Assembly (NCBI GenBank): GCA_014655195.1 | Contig: BNBH01000002.1 | Coordinates: 300,671-364,670 of the forward strand | Length of the DNA: 64,000 bases | DNA from: Streptomyces cellulosae | GTDB lineage: Bacteria; Actinomycetota; Actinomycetes; Streptomycetales; Streptomycetaceae | Direction: 5' to 3' | Shown here: piece after piece, positions 56,895-64,000 of the stretch | Position numbering within the stretch: the stretch's first letter is position 1 | Layout: every line of letters begins with the position of its first letter | Program-made: the position numbers and the translations under genes | The notes under the pieces: model-generated | Told to the model about the DNA's origin: nothing | The model's database searches: none | The model's input: only the letters and a program-made list of their open reading frames with translations

Positions 56895-58703
56895 TCAGAA
56901 CACCGGCGTGCCGTCCCGGGTGAGGCGCCAGTCCTCCGACGCGAAGTCCTTCGGGTCCAGCACGCCCTTGGCGGTCGCCCACTCGGCGATCCGGGTACGG
57001 ATCTCCGTCGACTCCGCCCACAGCTCCGGCGCCGACGCCACGTGCGGGAACGCCCCGCCGCCGTTGGCCCGGTAGTTGTTGACCGCGAACACGAACCGCT
57101 GCGCGTCGTCCACCGGGGCGCCGTCGAACGTCAGGTTCTTGATGCGCGACCCGGCCGGCCGGGCGATGTCGATGTCGTACCGCACGCCCGACACGTAGTC
57201 GTAGTTGTAGTCCGGGCGGCCGTTCGCGTTCGTCAGCTTGTCGACGTCCACCGGCGCGCCGGCCGCGGTCTGCACGAAGTACTCCGCCGAGTACTCCAGG
57301 TACGCCCGCACCTGAGCGCCCGTCAGCAGCTTCGCCACCAGCGTGTTGTCGTACACGTAGAGGCTCGACAGGTCCCGGATGGTCACGTCGCCCGCCGGGA
57401 TCTCGCTGGTCCGGGAGAACGGCGAGGCCTGCGACAGCACCGGCAGCGAGGCGTACTCGGTGCCCGCCAGCGCGTCCCGGACCACGTCCTCCTGCACCTT
57501 GCTGATCAGGTCGATGATCGGCGCGTCCTTGTAGCGCGCCTCCACCGTCGTCAGCGTCTCGGTCGCCGTCCCCACCACCTGGTTGACGTACGCCACGACC
57601 TGCGCGTGCTCGTCGCCCAGCAGCCGGGTGATCCTCGGGTCGTCCTCCACCGTCGCCGCGTCCCGCAGCGACGCCTTCACGGACTCCACCTGCCAGCGGC
57701 CCCGCTCGAAGGTGAGCTCGACGTCGAAGAGAGTCAGCCGCTCGGCGTAGCACAGCGGCTCCGACAGTACGACCTCCTTGCCGGTCTTCTCGTTGGTGAC
57801 CCGCAGCTCCGCGATCTCCGCGTGCGCGTGGCCGACCAGGATGGCGTCGATGCCCGGCACCTGCCGCGCCACGTTCGCCGCCGCATTCTCCACGTGCGGC
57901 AGCTGGTCGCCGTAGGAGGAGGTGCCGGAGGTGCCCGAGTGGGCGGAGACGATCACGACGTCGGCGCCCATGGAGCGCAGCTTCGGCACCCACTTGGCCG
58001 CCTGCTCCTCCAGGCCCGGGAAGGCCAGCTTGCCCTGCACGTAGGCCTTGTCCCAGATCGCGATGCCCGGGTTGGTCAGGCCCAGCACTGCCACCTTCAC
58101 CGGCGGCGCGCCCTTCACGTGGAACTTCTTGACGAAGTAGGGCGGGAAGGCGGGCTTGAGGGTCTTGGCGTCGACCGCGTTGGCGCCGAGCAGCGGGAAG
58201 TCGCACTGCTCCTCGAACTTCCGCAGCGTCTCGATGCCGTAGTTGAACTCGTGGTTGCCGAGCGCCACCGCGTCGTACCCGATGGCGTTCATCGCCTGCG
58301 CCATCGGGTGCACCGGACCGCCCTTGGCGGTGATCGGGTCCACCTTGGCGTAGTAGTACGTCAGCGGGGTGCCCTGGATGGTGTCGCCCGCGTCCAGCAG
58401 CAGGGTGTTCTCCCGGCCGCGCTCCTCGCGGATCCGGTTCACCAGCGTGGACACGCGGGCCAGGCCCTGCGCGTTGCCGGCCGGGTCCTGGTACTCGGCG
58501 TCCTTGTAGTAGTCCCAGTTGAACACGTGACCGTGCAGGTCCGTGGTGCCCATCACGGTCAGTGCGTACCGCTTCACCGGCTTCTTCCCCCGTCCCGCCT
58601 CAGGAGCGGCCTCGGCCGCAGGGGTGGCCACCGTACCCGCCAGCGCCACCCCCGCCCCCGTGACGGCGGACTTCTTCAGGAACTTCCGGCGGTCCAACGG
58701 CAT
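56895..58703 (-). CDS. 5'-nucleotidase / 2',3'-cyclic phosphodiesterase, Tat-exported
   Basis: A 602-residue two-domain enzyme of the UshA/CpdB class. A Tat signal DRRKFLKKSAVTGAGVAL starts at residue 4. The metallophosphatase domain has VMGTTDLHGHVFNWD, LLLDAGDTIQGTP, ALGNHEFNYG and ILVGHAHAE. The C-terminal substrate domain has the aromatic NYRANGGGAFPH motif. It releases phosphate and nucleosides from extracellular nucleotides. The ATG at 58703 follows CGAGGAGAG. PHO-box-like units lie about 100 nt upstream. Divergent from pyk. Confidence 0.95.
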   Translation of the reverse strand: MPLDRRKFLKKSAVTGAGVALAGTVATPAAEAAPEAGRGKKPVKRYALTVMGTTDLHGHVFNWDYYKDAEYQDPAGNAQGLARVSTLVNRIREERGRENTLLLDAGDTIQGTPLTYYYAKVDPITAKGGPVHPMAQAMNAIGYDAVALGNHEFNYGIETLRKFEEQCDFPLLGANAVDAKTLKPAFPPYFVKKFHVKGAPPVKVAVLGLTNPGIAIWDKAYVQGKLAFPGLEEQAAKWVPKLRSMGADVVIVSAHSGTSGTSSYGDQLPHVENAAANVARQVPGIDAILVGHAHAEIAELRVTNEKTGKEVVLSEPLCYAERLTLFDVELTFERGRWQVESVKASLRDAATVEDDPRITRLLGDEHAQVVAYVNQVVGTATETLTTVEARYKDAPIIDLISKVQEDVVRDALAGTEYASLPVLSQASPFSRTSEIPAGDVTIRDLSSLYVYDNTLVAKLLTGAQVRAYLEYSAEYFVQTAAGAPVDVDKLTNANGRPDYNYDYVSGVRYDIDIARPAGSRIKNLTFDGAPVDDAQRFVFAVNNYRANGGGAFPHVASAPELWAESTEIRTRIAEWATAKGVLDPKDFASEDWRLTRDGTPVF

Positions 58704-58803
58704 ATCAGGCTCTCCTCGTACGACGACGGCGCACAACGCGCGTAGATTCGCCCGACGATTCTGACCTGAACACGTCGATCCGGAACAGTCCTTCCAGGTT
58801 TCG

Positions 58804-58836
58804 ATCCGGTGACCGCCGCCGCGCGCACGGGTGAGC
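58804..58836 (-). promoter_or_regulatory. Candidate PHO box upstream of the 5'-nucleotidase
   Basis: Minus-strand 11-nt units GCTCACCCGTG (58836-58826) and GGTCACCGGAT (58814-58804) lie exactly two unit lengths apart. They match the Streptomyces PhoP unit G(G/T)TCAYYYR(G/C)G at 9 and 8 of 11; the middle unit is poor. Confidence 0.4.
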
Positions 58837-58930
58837 GGCGCCGCGCAGGATTCAGTGCTTGTCAATACCCCTTCACCCGCGCGCCGTTGAGTCGTCACGC
58901 GCCGCCAAATCACTACCCGTCGGTAAGCCC

Positions 58931-58936
58931 TAGGGT
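58931..58936 (+). promoter_or_regulatory. -10 box (TAGGGT) of leaderless pyk
   Basis: TAGGGT ends 6 nt before ATG 58943; no Shine-Dalgarno. Confidence 0.55.
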
Positions 58937-58942
58937 CGAACC

Positions 58943-60379
58943 ATGCGCCGAGCGAAAATCGTCTGCACCCTGGGTCCCGCGACGGACTCGTACGACCAGA
59001 TCAAGGCCCTGGTCGACGCCGGAATGGACGTGGCCCGCTTCAACCTCAGCCACGGCGAGCACGTCGAGCACGAGGAGCGGTACCGAAGGGTGCGCAAGGC
59101 CGCCGACGAGACCGGCCGCAGCGTGGGAATCCTCGCCGACCTTCAGGGCCCGAAGATCCGCCTGGGCCGCTTCGCCGAAGGACCCGTACTCCTCGAACGC
59201 GGGGACCCCTTCACGATCAGCGTCGAGGACGGCGTCGAGGGCGACCGCCACATGTGCGGCACCACCCACGCCGGGCTCACCGAGGACGTCGCCCCGGGGG
59301 AGAGGATCCTCGTCGACGACGGCCGGGTCACCCTGGAGGTCACCGCCGTGGACGGCCCCCGCGTGCGCACCACCGTCGTCGAGGGCGGGGTGATCTCCGA
59401 CCACAAGGGCCTCAACCTCCCCGGCGTCGCCGTCTCCGTGCCCGCCCTCTCCAAGAAGGACGAGGACGACCTGCGCTGGGCGCTGCGCACCGGCTTCGAC
59501 GTCGTCGCCCTCTCCTTCGTCCGCAGCGGACGGGACATCAAGGACGTCCACCGGATCATGGACGAGGAGGGCCGCCGGCTCCCCGTCATCGCCAAGGTCG
59601 AGAAGCCTCAGGCCGTCGAGGCCCTCGACGAGATCGTCGCGGCCTTCGACGGGATCATGGTGGCCCGCGGCGACCTGGGCGTCGAGATGCCGCTGGAGCA
59701 GGTGCCCGTCGTCCAGAAGCGCGCCGTGAAGCTGGCCCGGCGCAACGCCAAGCCGGTCATCGTGGCCACCCAGATGCTCGACTCGATGATCGACAACGCC
59801 CGGCCCACCCGCGCGGAGGCGTCCGACGTCGCCAACGCCGTCATCGACGGCACCGACGCGGTGATGCTCTCCGGCGAGACCAGCGTCGGCAAGCACGCCG
59901 TGGAGACCGTGCGCACCATGGCCCGCATCGTGGAGGCCGCCGAGGAGGACATCCTCGCCCGCGGCCTGCCGCCGCTGACCGAGCACAACAAGCCCCGCAC
60001 CCAGGGCGGCGCCGTGGCCCGCGCGGCCGCGGAGATGGGCGACTTCCTCGGCGCCCGCTTCCTGGTCGCCTTCACCCAGTCGGGCGACACCGCCCGGCGT
60101 CTGTCCCGCTACCGCTCGCCGATCCCGCTGCTCGCCTTCACACCGGACCCGGCCACCCGCTCCCAGCTCAGCCTGTCCTGGGGTGTGGAGACCTTCCTGG
60201 GCCCGCACGTCGGCTCCACCGACGCCATGGTCGACCAGGTGGACGAGCTGCTGCTGCGGTACGCGCGCTGCGCCGAGGGCGACACGGTCGTCGTCACCGC
60301 CGGTTCCCCGCCCGGGGTCTCCGGTTCGACCAACATGGTCCGCGTCCATCACATCGGTGAGGACGACAGCCCGAAGTGA
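58943..60379 (+). CDS. pyk: Pyruvate kinase
   Basis: The 478-residue glycolytic enzyme making ATP and pyruvate from PEP. It shows AKIVCTLGPATDSYDQIKAL, MDVARFNLSHG, the catalytic-Lys motif VIAKVEKPQAVEAL, MVARGDLGVEMPLEQVP, ATQMLDSMIDNARPTRAEASDVANAV and a regulatory C-domain. Start and likely leaderless mRNA follow from the TAGGGT box. The convergent LAGLIDADG-like gene ends 16 nt beyond. Confidence 0.98.
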   Translation: MRRAKIVCTLGPATDSYDQIKALVDAGMDVARFNLSHGEHVEHEERYRRVRKAADETGRSVGILADLQGPKIRLGRFAEGPVLLERGDPFTISVEDGVEGDRHMCGTTHAGLTEDVAPGERILVDDGRVTLEVTAVDGPRVRTTVVEGGVISDHKGLNLPGVAVSVPALSKKDEDDLRWALRTGFDVVALSFVRSGRDIKDVHRIMDEEGRRLPVIAKVEKPQAVEALDEIVAAFDGIMVARGDLGVEMPLEQVPVVQKRAVKLARRNAKPVIVATQMLDSMIDNARPTRAEASDVANAVIDGTDAVMLSGETSVGKHAVETVRTMARIVEAAEEDILARGLPPLTEHNKPRTQGGAVARAAAEMGDFLGARFLVAFTQSGDTARRLSRYRSPIPLLAFTPDPATRSQLSLSWGVETFLGPHVGSTDAMVDQVDELLLRYARCAEGDTVVVTAGSPPGVSGSTNMVRVHHIGEDDSPK

Positions 60380-60395
60380 CGGAACCGGGCCCCGG

Positions 60396-61175
60396 TCAGT
60401 ACTTGGGGCCCACATGGAGATCCATCAGGGCGACGGACGCCTTGCGGGCGACGGAGATGTTGAAGGGATCGCTGCCACGAGCCAGCGTGGTCCACCCGAC
60501 GCCGACTTTGTCCAGGGTGTCCGTGAAGAGCTTCCTGATGTCGTCCGACTTGTTGCTGAAGAAGTACCGGGGGTACTCGTAGCGCTTGCGCTCGCCGGCG
60601 ACCGTGCGGGTCGTCCAGTTGGTGATCCGGCAGCCGTCCGAATGGATGAGCCCGCGGATGAACTCCCAGGGATGCTCGTCGACGATGGCCTGCTGCCACG
60701 GTTCGAGGACGATGAGGCGGTCGTGCTTCTTGCCGGGGCCGTGCTGGGGAAACATGCACGTCCAGTGCTTGGTGTACGACTTCACTTCGACGCAGCCGGG
60801 CTTTCGGTGCCGTCCGACGCTGGGGGAGGGCATCACCTTGCGCATCGCGTCTTCGGCGGCCGCGATCAAGCCCGTCTGCCTGGCGTCGCAGAAAATCGAC
60901 AGGTGGCGCTGTTTCGGCTTCGAGACGATGTGGCCATCGCCGAGGTAGAGACCCAGCAGATACGAGTACGCCACTTCGTCGAAACCGCGGCCTGTGCACT
61001 TCGGGCAATCCGTTGGCTGCCGGTACACCTCGCCGCGTAGTTTGCGGTCCTCGCAACGCCACCAGCCGACGGTGCCTCGCGGGATGTTCAGTTGCTCCGC
61101 CACCACATGGTTGGGGACGCCCTGTCGCATGAGTGCGACAGCGTGTGCGCGGATCGAAGGGCTGTGCTGTTCCAT
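60396..61175 (-). CDS. LAGLIDADG-like protein with N-terminal helix-turn-helix
   Basis: A 259-residue protein. Residues ~8-35 form a helix-turn-helix (ALMRQGVPNHVVAEQLNIP). A CPKC pair follows, then two LAGLIDADG-like helices: YSYLLGLYLGDGHIV (about residue 70) and EFIRGLIHSDGCRI (about residue 165), about 95 residues apart as in single-chain homing endonucleases. The acidic residue at each helix end (GDG, SDG) is kept. It lies just downstream of tRNA-Leu(CAA) on the same strand but after that gene's terminator. Whether it cuts DNA or has become a regulator is unknown. Confidence 0.8.
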   Translation of the reverse strand: MEQHSPSIRAHAVALMRQGVPNHVVAEQLNIPRGTVGWWRCEDRKLRGEVYRQPTDCPKCTGRGFDEVAYSYLLGLYLGDGHIVSKPKQRHLSIFCDARQTGLIAAAEDAMRKVMPSPSVGRHRKPGCVEVKSYTKHWTCMFPQHGPGKKHDRLIVLEPWQQAIVDEHPWEFIRGLIHSDGCRITNWTTRTVAGERKRYEYPRYFFSNKSDDIRKLFTDTLDKVGVGWTTLARGSDPFNISVARKASVALMDLHVGPKY

Positions 61176-61213
61176 GCGGCCACAGTGCGTGAGCAACCGT
61201 GACGACACGCAGC

Positions 61214-61248
61214 AAAAGGCGGAGGACCACGCGAACGTGATCCTCCGC
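61214..61248 (-). terminator. Terminator after tRNA-Leu
   Basis: Minus-strand hairpin GCGGAGGATCACG / CGTGGTCCTCCGC (one G-T pair) followed by CTTTT, 9 nt after the tRNA 3' end; it separates the tRNA from the LAGLIDADG-like gene. Confidence 0.85.
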
Positions 61249-61256
61249 TCTGGGAG

Positions 61257-61339
61257 TGCCGGGTGCGGGACTCGAACCCGCAAGCCCTCTCGGGCAGATG
61301 TGTTTGAGACATCCGTGTATGCCATTCCACCAACCCGGC
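61257..61339 (-). tRNA. tRNA-Leu (anticodon CAA)
   Basis: An 83-nt class-II tRNA. The 7-bp acceptor stem GCCGGGT / ACCCGGC is at 61339-61333 and 61264-61258, with discriminator A at 61257. The anticodon arm is GATGT-CTCAAAC-ACATC with CAA at 61306-61304. The long variable arm is TGCCCGAGAGGGCT, and the T-arm is GCGGGTTCGAGTCCCGC. No CCA is encoded. It reads UUG codons. TATGAT, at 61361-61356 just upstream, is a good -10 box. Confidence 0.96.
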
Positions 61340-61390
61340 AGGACCGGCTCACGGAATCATACCGGGTCCCCCTCGGTCACCGCCTCTAGG

Positions 61391-61396
61391 TAGGCT
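61391..61396 (+). promoter_or_regulatory. Candidate -10 box (TAGGCT) for pdtaR
   Basis: TAGGCT lies 44 nt before the TTG start. Here a leader with AAGGAG (61429-61434) follows, so this transcript is not leaderless. Confidence 0.5.
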
Positions 61397-61440
61397 GCAC
61401 AAGCAGCAGTACCGGCCTGCCCCGCACCAAGGAGCCCACG

Positions 61441-62100
61441 TTGAGCGCCCCCGAGTCGCCCCAGCCCGCAGACGTGCCCGACGACGACAAGTCGCACGTG
61501 CCGCCGATGACGACCCGTGTGGTCATCGCCGAGGACGAGGCACTGATCCGGCTCGATCTCAAAGAGATGCTCGAGGAGGAGGGGTACACGGTCGTCGGCG
61601 AGGCCGGCGACGGTGAGCAGGCCGTCGAGCTGGCGCGCGAGCACCGCCCCGACCTGGTGATCCTCGATGTGAAGATGCCCAAGCTGGACGGCATCTCCGC
61701 GGCCGAGAAGATCGCCGAGGAGTCCATCGCCCCCGTGCTGATGCTGACCGCCTTCTCGCAGCGCGACCTGGTCGAACGGGCGAGGGACGCGGGCGCGATG
61801 GCGTACCTGGTCAAGCCGTTCAGCAAGAGCGACGTGGTGCCCGCGATCGAGATGGCGGTCTCCCGGTTCACCGAGCTGAAGGAGCTGGAGCGCGAGGTCG
61901 CCGACCTCAGCCAGCGCCTGGAGACGCGCAAGCTGGTGGACCGCGCCAAGTCGGTGCTGCAGACGCAGTACGGGCTGAGCGAGCCGGCCGCGTTCCGCTG
62001 GATCCAGAAGACCTCGATGGACCGGCGCATGTCGATGCAGCAGGTCGCACAGGCGGTCATCGACGACGCCGAGGAGAAGAAGGCCGCGAAGGGCGGCTGA
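61441..62100 (+). CDS. pdtaR: ANTAR-domain response regulator PdtaR
   Basis: A 219-residue regulator. The receiver domain (about residues 25-140) has VVIAEDEALIRLDL, the phospho-Asp in LVILDVKMPKLDG, Thr in LMLTAF and Lys in YLVKPF. The C-terminal ANTAR domain (about 150-210) has LETRKLVDRAKSVLQTQYGLSEPAAFRWIQKTSM. ANTAR proteins bind paired hairpins in mRNA leaders and antiterminate. The TTG start is fixed by AAGGAG with 6-nt spacing. Synteny with M. tuberculosis pdtaR (near pykA) supports the name. Its kinase PdtaS is not here. Confidence 0.95.
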   Translation: MSAPESPQPADVPDDDKSHVPPMTTRVVIAEDEALIRLDLKEMLEEEGYTVVGEAGDGEQAVELAREHRPDLVILDVKMPKLDGISAAEKIAEESIAPVLMLTAFSQRDLVERARDAGAMAYLVKPFSKSDVVPAIEMAVSRFTELKELEREVADLSQRLETRKLVDRAKSVLQTQYGLSEPAAFRWIQKTSMDRRMSMQQVAQAVIDDAEEKKAAKGG

Positions 62101-62130
62101 CGGCCCGGCGCCGTGGCCGCGCGCACGACG

Positions 62131-62165
62131 AAGGCCCGCACCCCGTCTCCCGGGGTGCGGGCCTT
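62131..62165. terminator. Bidirectional terminator between pdtaR and livF
   Basis: 15-bp stem AAGGCCCGCACCCCG / CGGGGTGCGGGCCTT with a TCTCC loop, then TCGCTT; convergent genes. Confidence 0.9.
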
Positions 62166-62204
62166 TCGCTTCCGTCCGCCTGTCCGCCTGTCAGCCTGTC
62201 AGCC

Positions 62205-62921
62205 TCAGTCCTCGCCGAGGTAGGCCTTGCGGACCGACTCGTCGTGGAGCAGGTCGCGGCCGGTGCCGGAGAGGACGATGTTGCCGACCTCCATCACATG
62301 GCCGTGGTCGGCCAGCGACAGGGCCGCCTGGGCATTCTGCTCGACGAGCAGGATGGTGGTGCCCTGGGACTTCAGCTCGGCGATGGTCGCCATGATCTTC
62401 TGCATCATGATCGGCGACAGACCCATGGAGGGCTCGTCGAGCATGAGCAGCTGCGGACGGGACATCAGGGCCCTGCCCATGGCGAGCATCTGCTGCTCAC
62501 CGCCGGACAGCGTTCCCGCGGCCTGCTTACGGCGTTCCCCGAGGATGGGGAAGAGGTCGTAGGCGCGCCGGATGTCCTGCTCGATGCCCTGCTTGTCGCT
62601 GCGCAGGAAGGCGCCGAGGCGCAGGTTGTCCTCGATCGTCATGCGCGGGAAGATGTGCCGTCCCTCGGGGGAGTGGGCGAGACCCAGCGAGACGATCTTG
62701 TGCGCGGGGACCCTCTTCAGCGACCTGCCGTTGAACTTGATCTGCCCGCCGACCGGCTTCAGCAGCCCGGACAGCGTGCGCAGGGTGGTGGTCTTGCCGG
62801 CGCCGTTGGTGCCGATCAGGGTGACCACTTCGCCGGCGTCGACGCTGAACGAGATGCCCTTCACGGCCTGGATCTTGCCGTAGGCGACTTTCAGGTCCTC
62901 GACCTCGAGGAGTGCGGTCAT
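62205..62921 (-). CDS. livF: Branched-chain amino-acid ABC transporter ATP-binding protein LivF
   Basis: A 238-residue ATPase. Walker A is GTNGAGKTT, Q-loop LAHSPEGRHIFPRMT (typical of LivF), signature LSGGEQQMLAMGRAL, Walker B LLMLDEPSMGLSP and switch His replaced by Gln in LLVEQNAQ, as usual for LivF. It energises Leu/Ile/Val (or related) uptake with LivG and the LivHM permeases, which must lie beyond the window. ATG 62921 overlaps the livG stop (ATGA). Confidence 0.96.
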   Translation of the reverse strand: MTALLEVEDLKVAYGKIQAVKGISFSVDAGEVVTLIGTNGAGKTTTLRTLSGLLKPVGGQIKFNGRSLKRVPAHKIVSLGLAHSPEGRHIFPRMTIEDNLRLGAFLRSDKQGIEQDIRRAYDLFPILGERRKQAAGTLSGGEQQMLAMGRALMSRPQLLMLDEPSMGLSPIMMQKIMATIAELKSQGTTILLVEQNAQAALSLADHGHVMEVGNIVLSGTGRDLLHDESVRKAYLGED

Positions 62922-63898
62922 CGGTCGTTCTCCTTGCCGGGCGCGGCGTCCGTGGTGGCCTCGGCCTCCGCCTCCGCCTGTGCTTCTGTGTCGGCGTCCG
63001 TGGCCTCGGCGGGTGCGTCGGCCGCCGCCTCCGCCTCGGTGCCGGCCTCCGCCTCGGTCTCCGGCCGCTCGTCGGCGGTCTCTGAGGCCGCGGGCTCGGT
63101 CCCGGCCGCGGGTGCCGGGACGCCGGCCTTCTTGGCGGGCGACTGCGGGCGGCCCGCCGCCTCGGCCGCGGCCTCCGCGGCCTCGACCTCGGCGACCTCC
63201 GCGGCCCCGGGGTCGTCCGCCAGCGGCTCGCCGATGTACGCGGCGATGACCCGCTCGTCGCCCTGGACGGTGGCCGGGTCGCCCTCGATCAGCTTCTGGC
63301 CCTGGACGAGCACGGCGACCCGGTCGCAGAGGTTGAAGATGAACCGCATGTCGTGCTCGATGACGAGGACCGCGGTGCCCTTGTCGCGGATGGCGAAGAT
63401 GAGTTCCTCCGCCGCCCGGGTCTCCTGCGGGTTCATGCCCGCGGTGGGCTCGTCGAGGAGCAGCAGCCCCGGCTCGCTGGCGAGCGCGCGGGCGATCTCC
63501 AGCTTGCGCTGCTCGCCGTAGGGGAGGTTGCGCGCGAGCTGCTCGGCCTTCTCGGCGAGGCCGACGAACTCCAGCAGCTCCATGGCGCGGGCCCGCGAGG
63601 CGGCCTCCGCCTTGTGGAAGCCGGGCCCGCGCAGGACGGCCGACCAGAAGCCCTCCTTGGTGCGGGTGTGGCGGCCCACGAGCACGTTCTCCAGGACCGT
63701 CATGTTGGCGAACAGACGGATGTTCTGGAACGTACGGGCGATGCCGGCCGCGGTCACCTTGAACGACTTGGGCGGCAGCACCTTGTCCTTGTAACGGACC
63801 TCGCCCTCGGTCGGGATGTACAGCCCGGTGAGGCAGTTGAAGAACGTGGTCTTGCCGGCGCCGTTGGGGCCGATCAGACCGACGATCTCGCCGCTGTG
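62918..63898 (-). pseudogene. livG: livG lacking its N-terminus (broken at about 63,899)
   Basis: The reading frame gives a LivG ATPase from HSGEIVGLIGPNGAGKTTFF onward: Walker A, then LPYGEQRKLEIARAL signature, LLLLDEPTAGMNP Walker B, and VLVIEHDM switch. About 90 Ala/Glu-rich tail residues follow. Upstream of HSGE the family's first 25-30 residues (up to the aromatic A-loop) are missing: the frame reads V-R-G and then a TGA at 63910-63908. The first usable internal start is GTG 63781, past Walker A. The junction coincides with unrelated sequence, so the gene is probably interrupted and inactive unless transcribed from a fused start. Confidence 0.8.
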
Positions 63899-64000
63899 TC
63901 CGCGTACTCATCTGAGTGCACCACCGAGTACGAAGTTGTGTGCACCACTGCTCAGGCTACGTCGGTGTCCCGTTCGATGGCCTGGAGGCGGTTCTTGAGC
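63899..64000 (-). mobile_element. Probable end of an inserted element replacing the livG 5' end
   Basis: From 63899 the sequence no longer resembles livG. It contains direct repeats GTGCACCAC at 63916-63924 and 63940-63948, and an inverted pair CGTACTC (63901-63908 region) / GAGTACG (63926-63932). Such a layout suits recombinase binding sites at an element end. The stop of a minus-strand gene lies at 63952. The type of element cannot be decided from 100 nt. Confidence 0.5.
63952..64000 (-). CDS. C-terminal end of an unknown protein, possibly from the inserted element
   Basis: Only the last 15 codons are visible, reading LKNRLQAIERDTDVA then TGA. The segment looks like a charged coiled-coil end. 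Small accessory proteins and transposases of recombinase-type elements often end this way, but 15 residues cannot identify it. The gene continues beyond the right edge. Confidence 0.4.
   Translation of the reverse strand, partial: LKNRLQAIERDTDVA

Overview
The window is high-GC actinobacterial chromosome, almost certainly Streptomyces. The evidence is very high third-position G+C, GTG/TTG starts, Tat-dependent secreted enzymes, leaderless TAGGNT-type promoters, a trpM gene, and histidine/tryptophan genes that lack trpF but carry the bifunctional isomerase priA. From memory, and unchecked, the gene order resembles the dnaE-his-trp-lgt-gltBD-pyk-pdtaR part of the S. coelicolor chromosome. The his-trpE-trpCBA-lgt-pykA-pdtaR backbone also resembles M. 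tuberculosis. Most of the window is core chromosome; the clear accessory signal is at the extreme right edge.

Layout. 1-9.4 kb: a cut-off membrane protein, a dienelactone-hydrolase-like protein, a Tat-exported PhoD phosphatase, a membrane-anchored DsbA-like thiol protein, a multi-histidine membrane protein, a DUF2252 protein and dnaE. 9.4-19.7 kb: a 55-residue basic protein, a NYN-domain protein, a TetR regulator beside a two-gene ABC exporter, DUF2567, a 24-residue bL37-type ribosomal protein, a YbaK deacylase, a LON-domain protein, a helical-repeat protein, and a beta-repeat membrane protein preceded by five degenerate intergenic repeats. 19.8-33.7 kb: histidine and tryptophan biosynthesis (hisD-hisC-hisB-small membrane protein-hisH-priA-ridA-hisF; hisI-trpE-TIGR02234; trpC-trpM-trpB-trpA).

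33.7-50 kb: a second DsbA-like protein and lgt; then a six-gene overlapping minus-strand operon with four ADP-ribosylglycohydrolase paralogues, a CaiB-type CoA-transferase and a CitE-type lyase; a VIT1/CCC1 metal transporter; and gltBD with a candidate GlnR site. 50-64 kb: a translationally coupled rhomboid protease and GH46 chitosanase, a zinc-protease-like protein, chorismate mutase, a degenerate response regulator, aminopeptidase N, a Tat-exported 5'-nucleotidase, pyruvate kinase, a tRNA-Leu(CAA) followed by a LAGLIDADG-like protein, the ANTAR regulator pdtaR, and livF/livG of a branched-chain amino-acid ABC transporter.

Most notable points: livG loses its N-terminus where an unrelated sequence, probably a mobile element, begins at about 63,899. 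The four-paralogue ADP-ribosylglycohydrolase/CoA-transferase/lyase operon has no obvious known pathway. In two places the TAG stop codon of one gene forms the first three bases of the -10 box of the next, leaderless gene. The last third of TrpM is encoded by a dispersed intergenic repeat. Several tiny genes (bL37, a 55-aa basic protein, a 52-aa membrane protein in the his operon) are easily missed.
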